Positions 28,501 to 39,423 are shown, counted from the first letter of the stretch. The stretch is 64,000 nucleotides of DNA from Paenibacillus sp. E222 (GCF_013401555.1 NZ_CP058552.1:1116001-1180000); one strand, 5' to 3'. The notes: generated by a model from the sequence alone, not told the origin. Translations and numbers: made by a program.

Positions 28501-31500
28501 CCTTTAGTTCCCCCTTTGATTTAAAAGCACTTTTCATGGACTCCAGAAATTTCTCTACCAGCTCCATCAGTTGCTTGTCCCCAAGCCCTTTACCCTTGAC
28601 ATGAATAAGCATATGGGATCCTTGTTCAAATTGTACACGTCTTTCGAACTGATTTCCAATGTGTGCGATTTTTGAGAGCTCAAATGCATGTTCTCTGCCT
28701 TCATAGAACTTCACTGTAAGATCATCTCCGCGTTGGGAGATGGATTCAATACCGTAGATCTTGCCATAGACTTTCATTCTGGCCACCGCCAGCAAGTTGA
28801 TTACGGCTTCTGGCAGATCTCCGAATCGGTCAACCAATTCGTCTTCCAGTTCCATTGCATCGTCGAAGGAGGCAATAACCGCCACTTTTTTATAAATTTC
28901 AATCTTCTGAATACTGTCATAAATATAATCCGACGGCAAGTACGCATCGATACTGAGATCCAGCGTTGTGTTCCACTGATCGGATGGCACCGGCTCTTCG
29001 CCGAGCATTGTAACTTTGCGTTTGTTGATTTCCTCTGCCAGCATCTGAGAATACAGATCGAATCCGACAGACGCGATAAAGCCGTGCTGTTCAGCTCCGA
29101 GCAAATTACCCGCGCCGCGAATCGATAAATCGCGCATCGCGATCTTGAATCCTGAACCTAGTTCGGTAAATTCCTTAATTGATTGCAGACGTTTCTCAGC
29201 CACTTCGGTCAGCACTTTGTCCCGTTGGTATGTGAAATAGGCATACGCAATCCGATTGGAACGACCGACCCGTCCACGCAGCTGGTACAGCTGGGAGAGC
29301 CCCATTTTGTCCGCGTCATGCACGATCAGAGTATTTACGTTAGGAATATCCACCCCGGTCTCGATGATGCTAGTGCTGACAAGTACGTCATATTCACCAT
29401 CCAGGAAGTCCAGAATGGTTTTCTCCAGCTCCGTTTCCGACATCTGTCCATGCCCCACACCAACCTTGGCTTCCGGCACCAATTCGGAAATTTCCGCAGC
29501 CATCTCCTGAATTCCCTGCACACGGTTATACAGGTAGTACACCTGACCGCCGCGAGCCAATTCACGTTCAATCGCTTCACGAACAAGCGCCTGACTGTGT
29601 TCAACGACATACGTCTGTACCGGAAAACGGTTTTCCGGCGGTGTCTCGATAACCGACAGATCCCGAACGCCCAGCATGGACATGTGAAGGGTACGCGGAA
29701 TCGGCGTCGCTGTCAGTGTCAGCACGTCCACGTTTGTTTTCAGCTTTTTCAGTTTTTCCTTGTGCGTTACACCGAAGCGCTGCTCTTCATCTACAATTAA
29801 CAGGCCAAGGTCTTTGAAGACCAGATCCTGTGACAATAACCGATGAGTACCGATGACGATATCGACCGTGCCTGCCTTAATGCCTTTGGCTGTCTCGTTC
29901 TGTTCTTTACGTGAACGGAATCGGCTAAGTACATGAATGTTGAATGGATAACCGGAGAAACGCTCACGGAACGTTTCATAATGCTGCTGAGCCAGAATGG
30001 TTGTAGGGACTAATACAGCAACCTGTTTTCCCTCAATGGCAGCCTTAAAGGCGGCACGGATCGCAACCTCTGTTTTGCCATAACCAACATCTCCACACAA
30101 TAAACGGTCCATCGGACGATTTTGTTCCATATCTTTCTTGATTTCTTCGATTGCACGCACCTGATCCCGTGTCTCATCATAAGGGAACATGTCCTCGAAC
30201 TCCTGCTGTTCCGCAGAGTCTTTGTCGAAGCCAAAACCTTTTGACGTCTGGCGTTCCGCATAAAGCTTGATTAGATCATCAGCAATATCCTGTACAGATG
30301 TGCGGACTTTATTTTTAACCCGTGTCCACTCATTGCCGCCCAGTTTATATATTTTCGGCTCTTTCTCTTCCGAACCGACATATTTCTGAATCAGATCAAT
30401 CTGCTCAATCGGTACAGACAGTTTGTCTCCACCTGCATAGAGAATATGCATGTAGTCCTTGTGAATACCGCCAACCTCAAGTGTACCGATGCCGAGATAC
30501 TTACCGATCCCGTGATTTTGGTGAACGACATAATCGCCCACTTTCAGCTCACTATAGGATTTAATGCGTTCTGCATTGTCCACATTACGAATCGGCTTGC
30601 GCACTTTGCGCTGCTTCTGTGAGAACATCTCGCCTTCGGTAACGACAGCCAGATGAATGGAAGGCATCTCAAATCCGGTTTGCAGGTTGCCAATAAGCAT
30701 CTCCGGCTCAGGGATATCATAGTCCATGAGTACCCGACGCATCCGATCGAGTCTTTCCTCACCGTTAGCCAGCATAAGCACCTGAACCCCGGCTTTCTGC
30801 CAGCGCTCCATCTCTGCTTTGAGCACGTTCATCTGACCATGGAAGTCCTGCATTCCACGGCTGATAAAGTTGAGAATATTCTGCGGCTGGGTATGAGGAA
30901 CCTGACGCAAAAAGATGGACATAAACAGCGTCTGGAATGGACGTTCATAGATCAGATCATCCCCATCCGCTGACAGATGCAGGTCCGGAAGGGTCTTCCC
31001 GTTTTGCATCAAATGCAGATTCCACTCCGACTCATCCCGGTCAAGCTGTTTCGACGTCTCTGCAAGCCTTGCCGGCTCGTCGAGTACAAGCAATGTATCT
31101 TCTGGCATGTAGTCGTAGATCGTCTTGTTTTCGGGATAGAGCGGTGAAATATATTTATACATTTCGGAGAAATACACATGCTCCCGCAGAAGTTCGATCT
31201 CACGATGAATTTCTTCCCGCAGACGCAGCTTCGCCTGCCGGTCCGTCATTTTCTCCAACTGTTGGTCAAGCAAAATAACGGCTGTATCCGCAGCCTTCTC
31301 CATGCGTTCGCGATCTGCAATTAACTCTTTGCACGGCAGAACCGTCACTTCGTCAATTCGTTCAATGGAACGCTGGTCTGCAGGATCAAATGTCCGAATG
31401 GAATCGATCTCATCGTCGAATAATTCCACACGATACGCAATGGACGATGTAACTGGATAGAAATCAATAATTCCTCCACGCACACTCATCTCACCACGTG

Positions 31501-32011
31501 ATTCTACGCGCTCTACACGTTCATATCCAAGCTTCACCATCTCCAGCAGGAATGCATCGAGCTCCAGCGTATTGCCTTGTTTAATTGTAATCTGAGCATT
31601 AGCCATTACTTCCGGAAGTGGAACATAGCGCCGTACCCCGGAAAATGGGATAACAACAACGCCCCTGAATCCCTGGGCGCAACGGACCAACACATCAATA
31701 CGCTGACCCAATGTTTCCGGACTGGAAACAGCAGCTTCAGCGGCAACAAGTTCGTTGGCAGGATAGAGCAGCACCTGATCCGGTGAAAGCGCTTCCTGTA
31801 AATCTTCTGCGATTTTTTGAGCGGAAAACATATTGTGTGTCACAACGAGCAGGGGTCGGTTCGTTTCCTGATGCAGGGCAGCCAGCATAATCTGACGTGC
31901 CGAACCGGATAAGCCCGAAACCAATTGCTCCTTCATACCGGATGTAATCCCGGCCGTAATGGACCCGAAGTCCGGATCTTTGGAAAAAGCCTGTATAAGT
32001 GCTTGTAACAA
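28484..32011 (-). CDS. mfd: Transcription-repair coupling factor
   Basis: About 1175 residues. N-terminal UvrB-like region ([14 protein letters not shown], then [18 protein letters not shown]), RNA polymerase-interacting domain around [20 protein letters not shown], then RecG-like translocase motifs [46 protein letters not shown] and QLRGRVGRS, and a C-terminal TRCF domain. It removes stalled RNA polymerase and recruits UvrA. I prefer the TTG at 32009-32011, eight bases after GAGAGG; a GTG three codons earlier is too close to any ribosome site. Confidence 0.96.
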   Translation of the reverse strand: MLQALIQAFSKDPDFGSITAGITSGMKEQLVSGLSGSARQIMLAALHQETNRPLLVVTHNMFSAQKIAEDLQEALSPDQVLLYPANELVAAEAAVSSPETLGQRIDVLVRCAQGFRGVVVIPFSGVRRYVPLPEVMANAQITIKQGNTLELDAFLLEMVKLGYERVERVESRGEMSVRGGIIDFYPVTSSIAYRVELFDDEIDSIRTFDPADQRSIERIDEVTVLPCKELIADRERMEKAADTAVILLDQQLEKMTDRQAKLRLREEIHREIELLREHVYFSEMYKYISPLYPENKTIYDYMPEDTLLVLDEPARLAETSKQLDRDESEWNLHLMQNGKTLPDLHLSADGDDLIYERPFQTLFMSIFLRQVPHTQPQNILNFISRGMQDFHGQMNVLKAEMERWQKAGVQVLMLANGEERLDRMRRVLMDYDIPEPEMLIGNLQTGFEMPSIHLAVVTEGEMFSQKQRKVRKPIRNVDNAERIKSYSELKVGDYVVHQNHGIGKYLGIGTLEVGGIHKDYMHILYAGGDKLSVPIEQIDLIQKYVGSEEKEPKIYKLGGNEWTRVKNKVRTSVQDIADDLIKLYAERQTSKGFGFDKDSAEQQEFEDMFPYDETRDQVRAIEEIKKDMEQNRPMDRLLCGDVGYGKTEVAIRAAFKAAIEGKQVAVLVPTTILAQQHYETFRERFSGYPFNIHVLSRFRSRKEQNETAKGIKAGTVDIVIGTHRLLSQDLVFKDLGLLIVDEEQRFGVTHKEKLKKLKTNVDVLTLTATPIPRTLHMSMLGVRDLSVIETPPENRFPVQTYVVEHSQALVREAIERELARGGQVYYLYNRVQGIQEMAAEISELVPEAKVGVGHGQMSETELEKTILDFLDGEYDVLVSTSIIETGVDIPNVNTLIVHDADKMGLSQLYQLRGRVGRSNRIAYAYFTYQRDKVLTEVAEKRLQSIKEFTELGSGFKIAMRDLSIRGAGNLLGAEQHGFIASVGFDLYSQMLAEEINKRKVTMLGEEPVPSDQWNTTLDLSIDAYLPSDYIYDSIQKIEIYKKVAVIASFDDAMELEDELVDRFGDLPEAVINLLAVARMKVYGKIYGIESISQRGDDLTVKFYEGREHAFELSKIAHIGNQFERRVQFEQGSHMLIHVKGKGLGDKQLMELVEKFLESMKSAFKSKGELKDVSKV

Positions 32012-32289
32012 AAGGGGCACCTCTCTTATAACTTACTTGAGTATCTCACGCCTGCGCGCAGGTTCACCACATTAAAAATTGGATACAAATTCCTTTTTGT
32101 CCTGTTTCATCATAAAGGATTAATCGCTACTTTGCCACATCCGTTTAATGTGGCTGAGCACGATTTTGGAAGCAGTCTGGTTTCATCCCAACTGAAAAGA
32201 AGCCTCAGCAGGCTGCCAAGGCTATAAAGGTGGAGCGGTATTCCGCAGCCGCCATCATCTGTCATAAGTTCTTGCTGCGTGCGAGTTAA
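32012..32289. other. Leader region between fin and mfd
   Basis: About 280 bases without a gene. Read on the minus strand it contains GCCACAT/ATGTGGC and CCTGCGCGCAGG hairpins. No known riboswitch pattern is seen. Confidence 0.35.
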
Positions 32290-32520
32290 TTATTGAAGCG
32301 GACTCGCAAGCAGGCTCAGCTCAGGATTAAATTCCAAAGCTTCTTTGCAATAATCACATGTAATCCGAACGGTTATATCGCCACCGGAATTATACGCTAT
32401 TATATCCCTCCGCTCGTCGGGGGTCAAGAAATGAAAGCCTAATTGCGCTTCCGTTATCCGGGCAGAATCGATTCGTCCAATAAAAGTACGGCAGTGCCTA
32501 CACACATAATTCACTGACAT
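32290..32520 (-). CDS. fin: Anti-sigma-F factor Fin
   Basis: 76 residues. Two zinc-knuckle pairs, CRHC near the N-terminus and CDYC at about 55-58, and the internal LGFHFLTPDERRDII typical of Fin/YabK. In B. subtilis Fin binds sigma-F late in forespore development to promote the switch to sigma-G. It holds the conserved position between pth and mfd. Confidence 0.92.
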   Translation of the reverse strand: MSVNYVCRHCRTFIGRIDSARITEAQLGFHFLTPDERRDIIAYNSGGDITVRITCDYCKEALEFNPELSLLASPLQ

Positions 32521-32617
32521 GTTTATGCCTCCTGAACATGGTTTATACGTCCAGTATGCCCATTAAGACTGAATTGAACCCGAATCTTGATCATTTTTCC
32601 AGTGCCAGTTGCAGCGG

Positions 32618-33178
32618 TTACCCGTTGAACTTGGCCATCGTCTGCTCAAACGTATGATCCAGACTATACTCCAATGCATTACAGGTCTGTTCGATCGTTT
32701 GTTCGAGTGCTTCCTTTTCGTTCTTCATAAACTTCGACAGTACGTAATCTACAATGGCATGTCCCGGTTCTGGTCGGGATATGCCCATCCGTACCCGGTT
32801 AAACTGCTGAGTACCGGTATGCTGGATAATGGATTTGATTCCATTGTGACCACCTGCACTGCCCTGGTAACGCAATCTGACTTTGCCTGTTTCCGTGTCC
32901 ATATCATCGTAGACAACAATCAGGTCTTCCAGACTAACTTTATAAAAATCCATATAAGCCCTTACCGACTCACCGGACAGGTTCATAAACGTCATTGGTT
33001 TAATCAGCACCGTTTTGACGCCGCCAATCACACCTTCTCCAATCAGCGCCTTGCATTTGCTCTGCGTAATGGAGATATTATGGCGCTCTGCAAGTCGATC
33101 GAGTGCCATAAAGCCGATATTATGACGGGTTTTAGCGTAGTTCGGGCCTGGATTTCCGAGGCCGACAATCCACTTCAT
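32618..33178 (-). CDS. pth: Peptidyl-tRNA hydrolase
   Basis: 186 residues. Releases tRNA from peptidyl-tRNAs that fall off the ribosome. Motifs: WIVGLGNPGPNYAKTRHNIGFMALD with the catalytic histidine (His20), KPMTFMNLSGESV, VYDDMD, and GSAGGHNGIKSI. Also known as SpoVC in B. subtilis. Confidence 0.96.
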   Translation of the reverse strand: MKWIVGLGNPGPNYAKTRHNIGFMALDRLAERHNISITQSKCKALIGEGVIGGVKTVLIKPMTFMNLSGESVRAYMDFYKVSLEDLIVVYDDMDTETGKVRLRYQGSAGGHNGIKSIIQHTGTQQFNRVRMGISRPEPGHAIVDYVLSKFMKNEKEALEQTIEQTCNALEYSLDHTFEQTMAKFNG

Positions 33179-33542
33179 CTTGTTCCCTCCTTCGGATCAG
33201 CCTAAGGTGAAGCATAGACTTCGAATGTTATATTTCATATAATATCAACAAAGTATGATTCGAAATGGTTATATAATTTGAACGATTATTACACCTTATC
33301 ACTCCGATTGCAGTACCATCTTTCGATCGGCTCTTATCCCCAGATTTTCTTTATTCCCTTGATCCAAGGGAATAATCCGGTGATAGCCTATGCTTCCGAA
33401 GTAGCTTTCTTGCAGAAAGCTTTCAGGCGCACGCTCCGCTTCTTCAGATTGGTTCTGCACTCTCCGTTTTGGTGTAAACGTCAGTTTCAACTTATATTAT
33501 GTTTACAGCTTTTATTCATCAACCCAGGAAGGTGAGCGGGTT
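33179..33542. other. Divergent intergenic region upstream of pth
   Basis: About 360 bases. For pth, TTGATG, 17 bases, TAATAT lies near 33,500 on the minus strand. A perfect 11-bp palindrome (TTATTCCCTTG with its complement) spans about 33,350-33,375. Short frames on both strands lack ribosome sites and are not supported. Confidence 0.4.
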
Positions 33543-33743
33543 TTGCGCGAAGACAACGGACAACTGACTCAACATAGCGATTTTATCTATCATCTGGAAT
33601 ATCACGTACCTGTACAGGTATATGACCGCGACACCCATATTGAGATCGGACTAATCACACGTTTCGATAATCAATTTGTCGAAATTGCCGACACTCTTTT
33701 TCATCGGCGCCGGTTCCGTTTTATCTCCCGCCCCGGATACTAG
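33543..33743 (+). CDS. Small conserved-looking hypothetical protein
   Basis: 66 residues from a TTG start with AAGGTG eight bases upstream. It contains YHVPVQVYDRDTHIEIG, ITRFDNQFVEIADTLFHRRR and ends RRFRFISRPGY. The alternating hydrophobic pattern suggests a small beta-rich domain. It is one of only three plus-strand genes here and is followed by a terminator. I do not recognise the family and assign no function. Confidence 0.6.
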   Translation: MREDNGQLTQHSDFIYHLEYHVPVQVYDRDTHIEIGLITRFDNQFVEIADTLFHRRRFRFISRPGY

Positions 33744-33790
33744 AAATCCGGCAGGCAACTGCTTCACTTCCAACATAACGGCACGCCGAC

Positions 33791-33830
33791 AGGGGTTACA
33801 TTTTCCATTGATCCGGAAAACGTAACCCCT
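33791..33830. terminator. Bidirectional-type hairpin between the small gene and prs
   Basis: AGGGGTTAC-TTTTCC and its complement GGAAAA-GTAACCCCT form a long stem between two converging genes. The T tract is weak on both sides, so terminator function is probable rather than sure. Confidence 0.6.
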
Positions 33831-33852
33831 CTACTACTTTATGCAGACATCC

Positions 33853-34806
33853 TTATTCAATTTCAAACAGCTTGCTGATTGACAATTCCTCATGAACCCG
33901 GATAATGGCTTCTCCGAGCAAAGGTGCTACAGACAACACTTTAAGTTTGCTTGTCGGGTTAGCATGCGTAATCGGAATAGTATCCGTTACGATAACTTCC
34001 TTCAGCGGTGCATTCTCCAAGCGTTCCATCGCAGGGCCGGACAATACCGGGTGAGTACAGCAAGCGTATACTTCTTTCACGCCGCCTTCCATCAGAGCAT
34101 TTGCTCCCAGTACAATCGTTCCCGCTGTATCAATGATGTCATCGATCAGAATTGCCGTTTTACCTTCGATGTTACCGATAATGTTCATCACTTCGCTGAC
34201 GTTCGGCTCTGGACGACGTTTGTCGATAATTGCGAGAGGTGCATTCAGGAAGTCCGCCAGTTTCCGAGCGCGTACTACGCCGCCGTGGTCAGGCGATACA
34301 ACAACCGGATTTTCGATCTGTTTCGAGCGGAAATATTGAGCCAAAATCGGCACGCCGAGCAGATGATCGACTGGAATGTCGAAGAATCCCTGGATCTGCA
34401 TGGCATGCAAGTCCATTGCGATTACACGGGTTGCACCCGCTTTTTCGATCAAATTGGCAACCAGTTTGGCTGTAATCGGGTCACGCGAACGGGCCTTACG
34501 GTCCTGTCTAGCATAACCATAGTACGGAATAACGACGTTAATCGTCTTGGCAGATGCCCGTTTAAGTGCATCAATCATAACGAGCATTTCCATCAGGTTG
34601 TCATTAACCGGCAAGCAAGTAGACTGCACGATATAAACGTGACAGCCCCGAACACTCTCAGAGAGTTTCACTTGGATCTCACCATCACTGAAGCTGGTTG
34701 TGTGAGATTCACCCATAGGAATTCCGATATAATCAGCAATTTGATGGGCAAGCTTGGGGTTAGAATTGCAAGTAAATATTTTTAGTTTCGAATCAAAATA
34801 AGTCAT
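33853..34806 (-). CDS. prs: Ribose-phosphate pyrophosphokinase
   Basis: 317 residues. Makes PRPP for nucleotides, NAD, His and Trp. Motifs: [48 protein letters not shown] and the PRPP loop [13 protein letters not shown]. It lies 101 bases downstream of glmU, as in B. subtilis. Confidence 0.97.
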   Translation of the reverse strand: MTYFDSKLKIFTCNSNPKLAHQIADYIGIPMGESHTTSFSDGEIQVKLSESVRGCHVYIVQSTCLPVNDNLMEMLVMIDALKRASAKTINVVIPYYGYARQDRKARSRDPITAKLVANLIEKAGATRVIAMDLHAMQIQGFFDIPVDHLLGVPILAQYFRSKQIENPVVVSPDHGGVVRARKLADFLNAPLAIIDKRRPEPNVSEVMNIIGNIEGKTAILIDDIIDTAGTIVLGANALMEGGVKEVYACCTHPVLSGPAMERLENAPLKEVIVTDTIPITHANPTSKLKVLSVAPLLGEAIIRVHEELSISKLFEIE

Positions 34807-34907
34807 AAAATAAAAACCCTCCGTGCTGGTTCATTGGAATCTATAAGCGTCTGCGACATGTCGGCACCCCCCGATGTTCGGCAGGCAATTCTTAATATCA
34901 ATACCCC

Positions 34908-36308
34908 TTATTCGGGTTTGGCATTTTGTTTCTTTGCTTTGGCACGACCACGGATTTTCTCCGCATACCCAGGTTTGTTCTCCTGGCGTGGGCGGGCAAT
35001 CGCGAGATCGTTGTCGGGAACGGAATGGGTAACGGTAGAGCCCGCAACAACATATGCGCCTTTTCCTACCGTGACAGGTGCAATCAGATTGACATTGCTG
35101 CCTACGAACGCATCATCTTCAATCGTCGTTACAGCTTTATTATATCCATCATAATTCACCGTTATTGCCCCGCATCCAACATTTACGTTTTTCCCGACTT
35201 TAGCATCCCCAATATAACTGAGATGAGATACTTTGGAGCCTTCATCAATTGTAGCATTTTTCACTTCAACAAAGTCACCAATTTTTACTTTGCGGCCCAG
35301 TTTGGTGCCTGGACGCAAATAAGCAAATGGACCTACGGTTGCTTCTGATCCAACCTCGGCTTGTGACAGCACAGAATGTTTGATTGTAACCCCATCCTGA
35401 ATGATACTGTCTTCGATATCAGCCTGAGGACCAATATGGCAGGCTTCACCAATGGTAGTTGACCCTTTGAGTATGGTACCCGGATACAATACCGTATCTG
35501 ATCCAATGGTAACATCCGCCCCGATATATGTCGATGCCGGATCGATGATCGTAACACCGTTCAACATATGTCTTACCGCCAAACGTTCACGCATGAACGC
35601 TTCTGCTTGTGAAAGGGCAAGCCGATCATTAACTCCGATGGATTCCGCGATGTCATCTGACATGTAGGCCTCCACCACTTCTCCATCATTACGGAAAATG
35701 CCAACCACGTCAGTGAGATAATACTCTCCCTGAGCATTCTGGTTCGTCACTTTCTCCAGCGCAGCGAACAACTTGGCATTATCGAAGCAGTACGTACCTG
35801 TGTTGATTTCGTTCACGGCATCTTCCTGCTCCGTGCAATCCTTCTGTTCCACAATGCGTTGTACTGAACCATCTTCTCCGCGAATAACGCGACCGTACCC
35901 TTTGGGATTGTCCAGTTTAGCTGTAAGTACCGTTGCTGCTGCTCCGCGACTCTCATGCAGCTTCATCAGTCCTTCCAGCGTTTCACTGGTCACAAGTGGT
36001 GTATCTCCACAGACAACAATGGTTGACCCTGCTTCACTGCCGAGCAGAGATTTAACCTGCTTCACCGCATGTCCTGTTCCCAATTGTTCAGCCTGAAGCA
36101 CGTACTCTGCTCTGGAACCCAAAAATGACTGCACCGCTTCGGCACCGTGACCGACCACAACGACGCTGCGTTCAACACCTGCGCGAAGAGCTGCATCCAG
36201 CACGTGACCCACCATTGGTTTACCGCATACGGGATGCAGTACCTTGTACAATTTTGATTTCATCCGTTTGCCTTGCCCTGCCGCAAGAACGATTGCCATT
36301 CTTTTCAA
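34908..36308 (-). CDS. glmU: Bifunctional GlcN-1-P acetyltransferase/UDP-GlcNAc pyrophosphorylase
   Basis: 466 residues. N-terminal uridylyltransferase with [20 protein letters not shown] and CGDTPLV; C-terminal left-handed beta-helix acetyltransferase of hexapeptide repeats (from about residue 250, with [23 protein letters not shown] cut by conserved [11 protein letters not shown]). Provides UDP-GlcNAc for the wall. The start is a TTG at 36306-36308 with AGGAGG nine bases upstream. It is preceded by a long structured leader. Confidence 0.97.
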   Translation of the reverse strand: MKRMAIVLAAGQGKRMKSKLYKVLHPVCGKPMVGHVLDAALRAGVERSVVVVGHGAEAVQSFLGSRAEYVLQAEQLGTGHAVKQVKSLLGSEAGSTIVVCGDTPLVTSETLEGLMKLHESRGAAATVLTAKLDNPKGYGRVIRGEDGSVQRIVEQKDCTEQEDAVNEINTGTYCFDNAKLFAALEKVTNQNAQGEYYLTDVVGIFRNDGEVVEAYMSDDIAESIGVNDRLALSQAEAFMRERLAVRHMLNGVTIIDPASTYIGADVTIGSDTVLYPGTILKGSTTIGEACHIGPQADIEDSIIQDGVTIKHSVLSQAEVGSEATVGPFAYLRPGTKLGRKVKIGDFVEVKNATIDEGSKVSHLSYIGDAKVGKNVNVGCGAITVNYDGYNKAVTTIEDDAFVGSNVNLIAPVTVGKGAYVVAGSTVTHSVPDNDLAIARPRQENKPGYAEKIRGRAKAKKQNAKPE

Positions 36309-36363
36309 AATTTACGACCTCCTGTTCTGAAAAACCCATCGTTTGACCTTACCTGTATATATC

Positions 36364-36444
36364 CGATGAGTAACGTTCAGCCGGCCCTGCGCCGGTCTTG
36401 TTCATCGCCTGCTGTCTCTGTAATCACGCGTAACAACGCGGACA
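36364..36444 (-). ncRNA. Structured element in the glmU leader, unrecognised
   Basis: On the minus strand, TGTC and GACA enclose a CGCG-TTGTTA-CGCG hairpin, followed by CGATGA and TCATCG enclosing a CCGGC/GCCGG hairpin. The two nested stems lie 55-140 bases before the glmU start. It does not match any riboswitch I know, nor a T-box. Confidence 0.35.
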
Positions 36445-36633
36445 CCAACAAATCGTGACCTATATGTATACGCCGTGTACCTGCGAGCTTAACCGATTCC
36501 CATGATTCCTAAGATGCCGCCCTGTTACCAAGCGCACGCTGCGCTTTTTGTTCTTTCAACATTTTGCAGAATTCAAGCTGCGAAAATGCTCTTCTGTGAA
36601 TAAACTCAATACTGAATATATCTTATTCCCGTC

Positions 36634-36670
36634 AAAAAGAAAAGAGAGCCATAAGACATGGCTCTCTTTT
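36634..36670 (-). terminator. Terminator after spoVG
   Basis: AAAAGAGAGCC, 9-base loop, GGCTCTCTTTTCTTTTT on the minus strand, about 25 bases after the spoVG stop. It makes spoVG a separate unit from glmU. Confidence 0.9.
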
Positions 36671-36692
36671 CCTTCGAACCCCAATAATGTTC

Positions 36693-36977
36693 TCAGGCAC
36701 CTTCTTCAATGACTTCTTCCTCAGTTGCTGCGCGATCATACTCAGTCAAAACAGCTGCTTGAATCTTCTCGCGAGTACCGGAAGAGATCGGGTGGGCGAT
36801 ATCACGGAATTCTCCGTCAGGAGTCCGCTTGCTCGGCATAGCAACAAACATTCCGTTATTGCCATCGATGACGCGAATGTCATGAACGACGAATTCGTTA
36901 TCGATGGTAATGGATGCGATAGCCTTCATTCTCCCCTCAGAGTTAACACGGCGGAGTCTGACATCCGTAATTTGCAT
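36693..36977 (-). CDS. spoVG: Septation and sporulation regulator SpoVG
   Basis: 94 residues: [56 protein letters not shown] interrupted by conserved glycines, then an acidic tail. SpoVG is a small nucleic-acid-binding regulator of septation and sporulation. I chose the ATG at 36975-36977, the family start; a GTG five codons earlier is in frame but overlaps the ribosome site. Preceded by a sigma-H promoter. Confidence 0.96.
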   Translation of the reverse strand: MQITDVRLRRVNSEGRMKAIASITIDNEFVVHDIRVIDGNNGMFVAMPSKRTPDGEFRDIAHPISSGTREKIQAAVLTEYDRAATEEEVIEEGA

Positions 36978-37018
36978 GTGTGTGTTCACCACCTTTTTCC
37001 ATCAGAACTTGGTGTATA

Positions 37019-37046
37019 ATTCCACACAGCCTATACGAACTCCTTC
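37019..37046 (-). promoter_or_regulatory. Sigma-H promoter for spoVG
   Basis: GAAGGAGTT, 12 bases, GTGGAAT on the minus strand, against the consensus RNAGGAWWW-N11/12-RNNGAAT (one mismatch). B. subtilis spoVG is a classic sigma-H gene. An A/T-rich tract lies directly upstream, the sort of site AbrB favours. Confidence 0.8.
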
Positions 37047-37165
37047 TTTTTATAACCATAAAAATGTCCTAATTTCAGGAATTTTTTTATTTAATACACA
37101 ATTCGACAACGTTAGTGCCAGGTCGATGGAAAAGAACCTTTCCCGACATGTAATTCGTCATGATT

Positions 37166-37993
37166 CTACACGTCAAAATAGTTGCCAGGCTTGACGGAAA
37201 TGTGTCTGCTCTTCGCATCAACCGCCGTCAGCTTCGCCAGAGAAATGTAATCCGTCAGCAGTCGTTCTTCCGAATCAACCGATCCAGATTCTACTAATAC
37301 GCCTACTCCCGCTACCGTAGCATTAAACTCGGCTAATAGGTCGATCATCCCTTGGACGGTTCCCCCGGCTTTCATAAAATCATCTACAATGAGCACTCTG
37401 GAGTGCTCACGCATAGCCCTGCGAGATAGGGACATGGTATGTAGGCTTTTATGGGACCCGGATACATAATTGATACTTACGGCCGATCCTTCCGTAGCCT
37501 GATGGTCCCTACGCACGAGCACTACAGGCAGGTTGAGCTGGGCTCCGGTCGCATAAGCAAGCGGAATTCCTTTAGTCTCGACCGTCATCACCACATCAAT
37601 ATCCATATTGCCAAAGGCCGTTGCAAAAATCTTGCCGGCTTCATTCATCAATGCGGGCTGTCCAAGCAGGTCGGACATGTACAGGTACTCACCAGGGAGT
37701 ATCCGATCGGGCTGCGCGAGCTGGGTAGAAAGTCGTTCTGCAAAAGCCAGTGCCAGTTCTCTGGACACCTTTGGAATCCACTTTACTCCCCCGGCTGCTC
37801 CAGCCAGTGTATGCAGTTCTCCCGAACCACCTTCTTCGAACACTTCTTTGATAATCGCCAAATCTTCACTGATCGACGACTTCGCAGCTCCGTAGCGTTC
37901 GGCAAATGTGGTCAACGGAATAACCGTATGCGGTCTAGACAATAAGTACTGCGTCATTTCAACCAGCCTTGCGCTTCGTTTTAATTTCTTCAC
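37166..37993 (-). CDS. purR: Purine operon repressor PurR
   Basis: 275 residues. N-terminal winged helix (LKRSARLVEMTQYLLSRPHTVIPL) and C-terminal phosphoribosyltransferase-like domain with VLIVDDFMKAGGT, which binds PRPP to relieve repression of purine genes. A PurBox-like sequence precedes the gene (38027-38039), suggesting autoregulation. The B. subtilis neighbour yabJ is absent; spoVG follows directly. Confidence 0.95.
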   Translation of the reverse strand: MKKLKRSARLVEMTQYLLSRPHTVIPLTTFAERYGAAKSSISEDLAIIKEVFEEGGSGELHTLAGAAGGVKWIPKVSRELALAFAERLSTQLAQPDRILPGEYLYMSDLLGQPALMNEAGKIFATAFGNMDIDVVMTVETKGIPLAYATGAQLNLPVVLVRRDHQATEGSAVSINYVSGSHKSLHTMSLSRRAMREHSRVLIVDDFMKAGGTVQGMIDLLAEFNATVAGVGVLVESGSVDSEERLLTDYISLAKLTAVDAKSRHISVKPGNYFDV

Positions 37994-38026
37994 AGAGATC
38001 CATCCTCACGATCACGGAAAACATCC

Positions 38027-38039
38027 AAATCCGAATAAT
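38027..38039. promoter_or_regulatory. Putative PurBox upstream of purR
   Basis: AAATCCGAATAAT matches AWWWCCGAACWWT except for one base. A weaker inverted partner (TTTTCCGTGAT on the other strand) lies about 10 bases away, the usual paired arrangement. Confidence 0.5.
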
Positions 38040-38091
38040 TATTTAAAAATATACCACCTTTATACGTGTTTGTACATTATAAAAGCGAATT

Positions 38092-38955
38092 TTAAGTTAG
38101 CATACGTACGGCGTATACTTCTTTACAGAAGCCTCGCAGCCCATTGTAGATCCGTGCAACTTTGGACTCCTTGGAGACCAGCCCAAACACAGTAGGGCCG
38201 CTGCCTGACATTAATACTCCGTCTGCTCCAAGCCGAATCATGGCATCCTTCAGATGCTGAACTTCCGGATACAGCTTCAACGTTACGTCCTCAAGCACAT
38301 TCCCCATCTGCCCGCACACTTCGGCAAAGGATTGATTGCGAATGGCCTGCTCCATTTTGGCAGCACTCGGATGACGAACGATCTTGTCGCTGCGGAACCG
38401 TCCATAGACGTCGGCTGTGGACACATTAATCGGCGGCTTGGCCAAGATCACCCAACATTGCGGGGGATTCGGCATCGGTGTCAGCTTCTCCCCACGGCCT
38501 GTGGCGAGTGCTGTTCCGCCTGTAATGCAGAAAGGCACATCCGAGCCCAGTTCGGCTCCAAGTTCCTGCAGCTCTTGATCGGGGATGTTGAGACGCCAGA
38601 GGCGATTCAATCCACGCAGCGTTGCTGCTGCATCACTGCTGCCACCAGCAAGTCCGGCGGCCACTGGTATTTTTTTGTCCAGATGAATATGCACTCCGGT
38701 TCTCACGTCATAACGCTCTTTGATGAGCCTGGCTGCCTGAAAAGCCAAGTTCTTCTCATCCAGGGGGATATATCCCGCCTGACTAGAGATAAAGATCGTG
38801 TCACGAGGCAGCTCAGACATTTCCAGTCGATCGGCAAGATCCACCATCGTCATGATCATCTCAACTTCGTGGAATCCATCTCTTCTTTTATGTAAAACGT
38901 CTAGCATCAAATTGATTTTAGCAGGCGCTTTTTCGTAAATTTTCAAGGCGTTCAC
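38092..38955 (-). CDS. ispE: 4-diphosphocytidyl-2-C-methyl-D-erythritol kinase
   Basis: 287 residues, GHMP kinase of the non-mevalonate isoprenoid pathway. [18 protein letters not shown] at the start, the ATP loop [20 protein letters not shown] (about 96-115), and [12 protein letters not shown] near the end. The start is a GTG at 38953-38955 with AAGGTGAGG upstream. Confidence 0.95.
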   Translation of the reverse strand: MNALKIYEKAPAKINLMLDVLHKRRDGFHEVEMIMTMVDLADRLEMSELPRDTIFISSQAGYIPLDEKNLAFQAARLIKERYDVRTGVHIHLDKKIPVAAGLAGGSSDAAATLRGLNRLWRLNIPDQELQELGAELGSDVPFCITGGTALATGRGEKLTPMPNPPQCWVILAKPPINVSTADVYGRFRSDKIVRHPSAAKMEQAIRNQSFAEVCGQMGNVLEDVTLKLYPEVQHLKDAMIRLGADGVLMSGSGPTVFGLVSKESKVARIYNGLRGFCKEVYAVRMLT

Positions 38956-39039
38956 CCGTCCTCACCTTTTCCCTAAGACAACTTAACATATTATATCAAA
39001 ATGGGGCTGTCAAGTCATTTCTATTCCGCATCCATGGGG

Positions 39040-39074
39040 AAAAAGCGAGGTCATTCCTGCCGGATTGCCCCGCT
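39040..39074 (-). terminator. Terminator after sspF
   Basis: AGCGGGG pairs with CCTCGCT (one G-T pair) around an inner CCGG element, followed by TTTTT on the minus strand. Confidence 0.65.
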
Positions 39075-39095
39075 CTCCAAACCGATTGAACCGGA

Positions 39096-39272
39096 TTACG
39101 ATTTGCGTGCAGCTTCTTCCGCAAGTTGAATGGCCCGTTTCACCATATTGCCCGCATCCTTCGCTTTGATCCCGCCCCAACCTTCCTGCTGGACAGTATC
39201 ATAGAACCCCAGGTCTTTTGCCAGTTCATTCTTGAGTTCATCCGACATTACACTTCTTCTTCTCCGGCTCAT
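39096..39272 (-). CDS. sspF: Small acid-soluble spore protein, alpha/beta type SspF
   Basis: 58 residues, [20 protein letters not shown] then [21 protein letters not shown] and [17 protein letters not shown]. These are the SspF family features, including the [18 protein letters not shown]-binding segment (Gly-Trp-Gly-Gly replaces the usual Gly-Trp-Gly-Glu). It coats forespore DNA. Ribosome site GGAGGAGG seven bases before the ATG. A perfect sigma-G promoter lies at 39394-39423. Confidence 0.94.
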   Translation of the reverse strand: MSRRRRSVMSDELKNELAKDLGFYDTVQQEGWGGIKAKDAGNMVKRAIQLAEEAARKS

Positions 39273-39393
39273 GGATCATCCTCCTCCAAATAGTTCATTC
39301 ATGATAAGTCCATTGGTATCCGGGACTAATTGCCCCCAGGCCAAGCCAATTCATTTGATCTACTTAAGAATAATGCCTTGAACCTGTCCAAAT

Positions 39394-39423
39394 AGTATGC
39401 CGCTTCTTCCCCAGACTCATTCC
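39394..39423 (-). promoter_or_regulatory. Sigma-G promoter for sspF
   Basis: GAATG, exactly 18 bases, CATACTA on the minus strand, a full match to GMATR-N18-CATNMTA. The leader would be about 115 bases. Confidence 0.75.

Noticed and set aside
33299..33490. Minus-strand 63-codon frame upstream of pth
   Set aside because: No ribosome site, overlaps the presumed pth promoter region, and composition is unremarkable.
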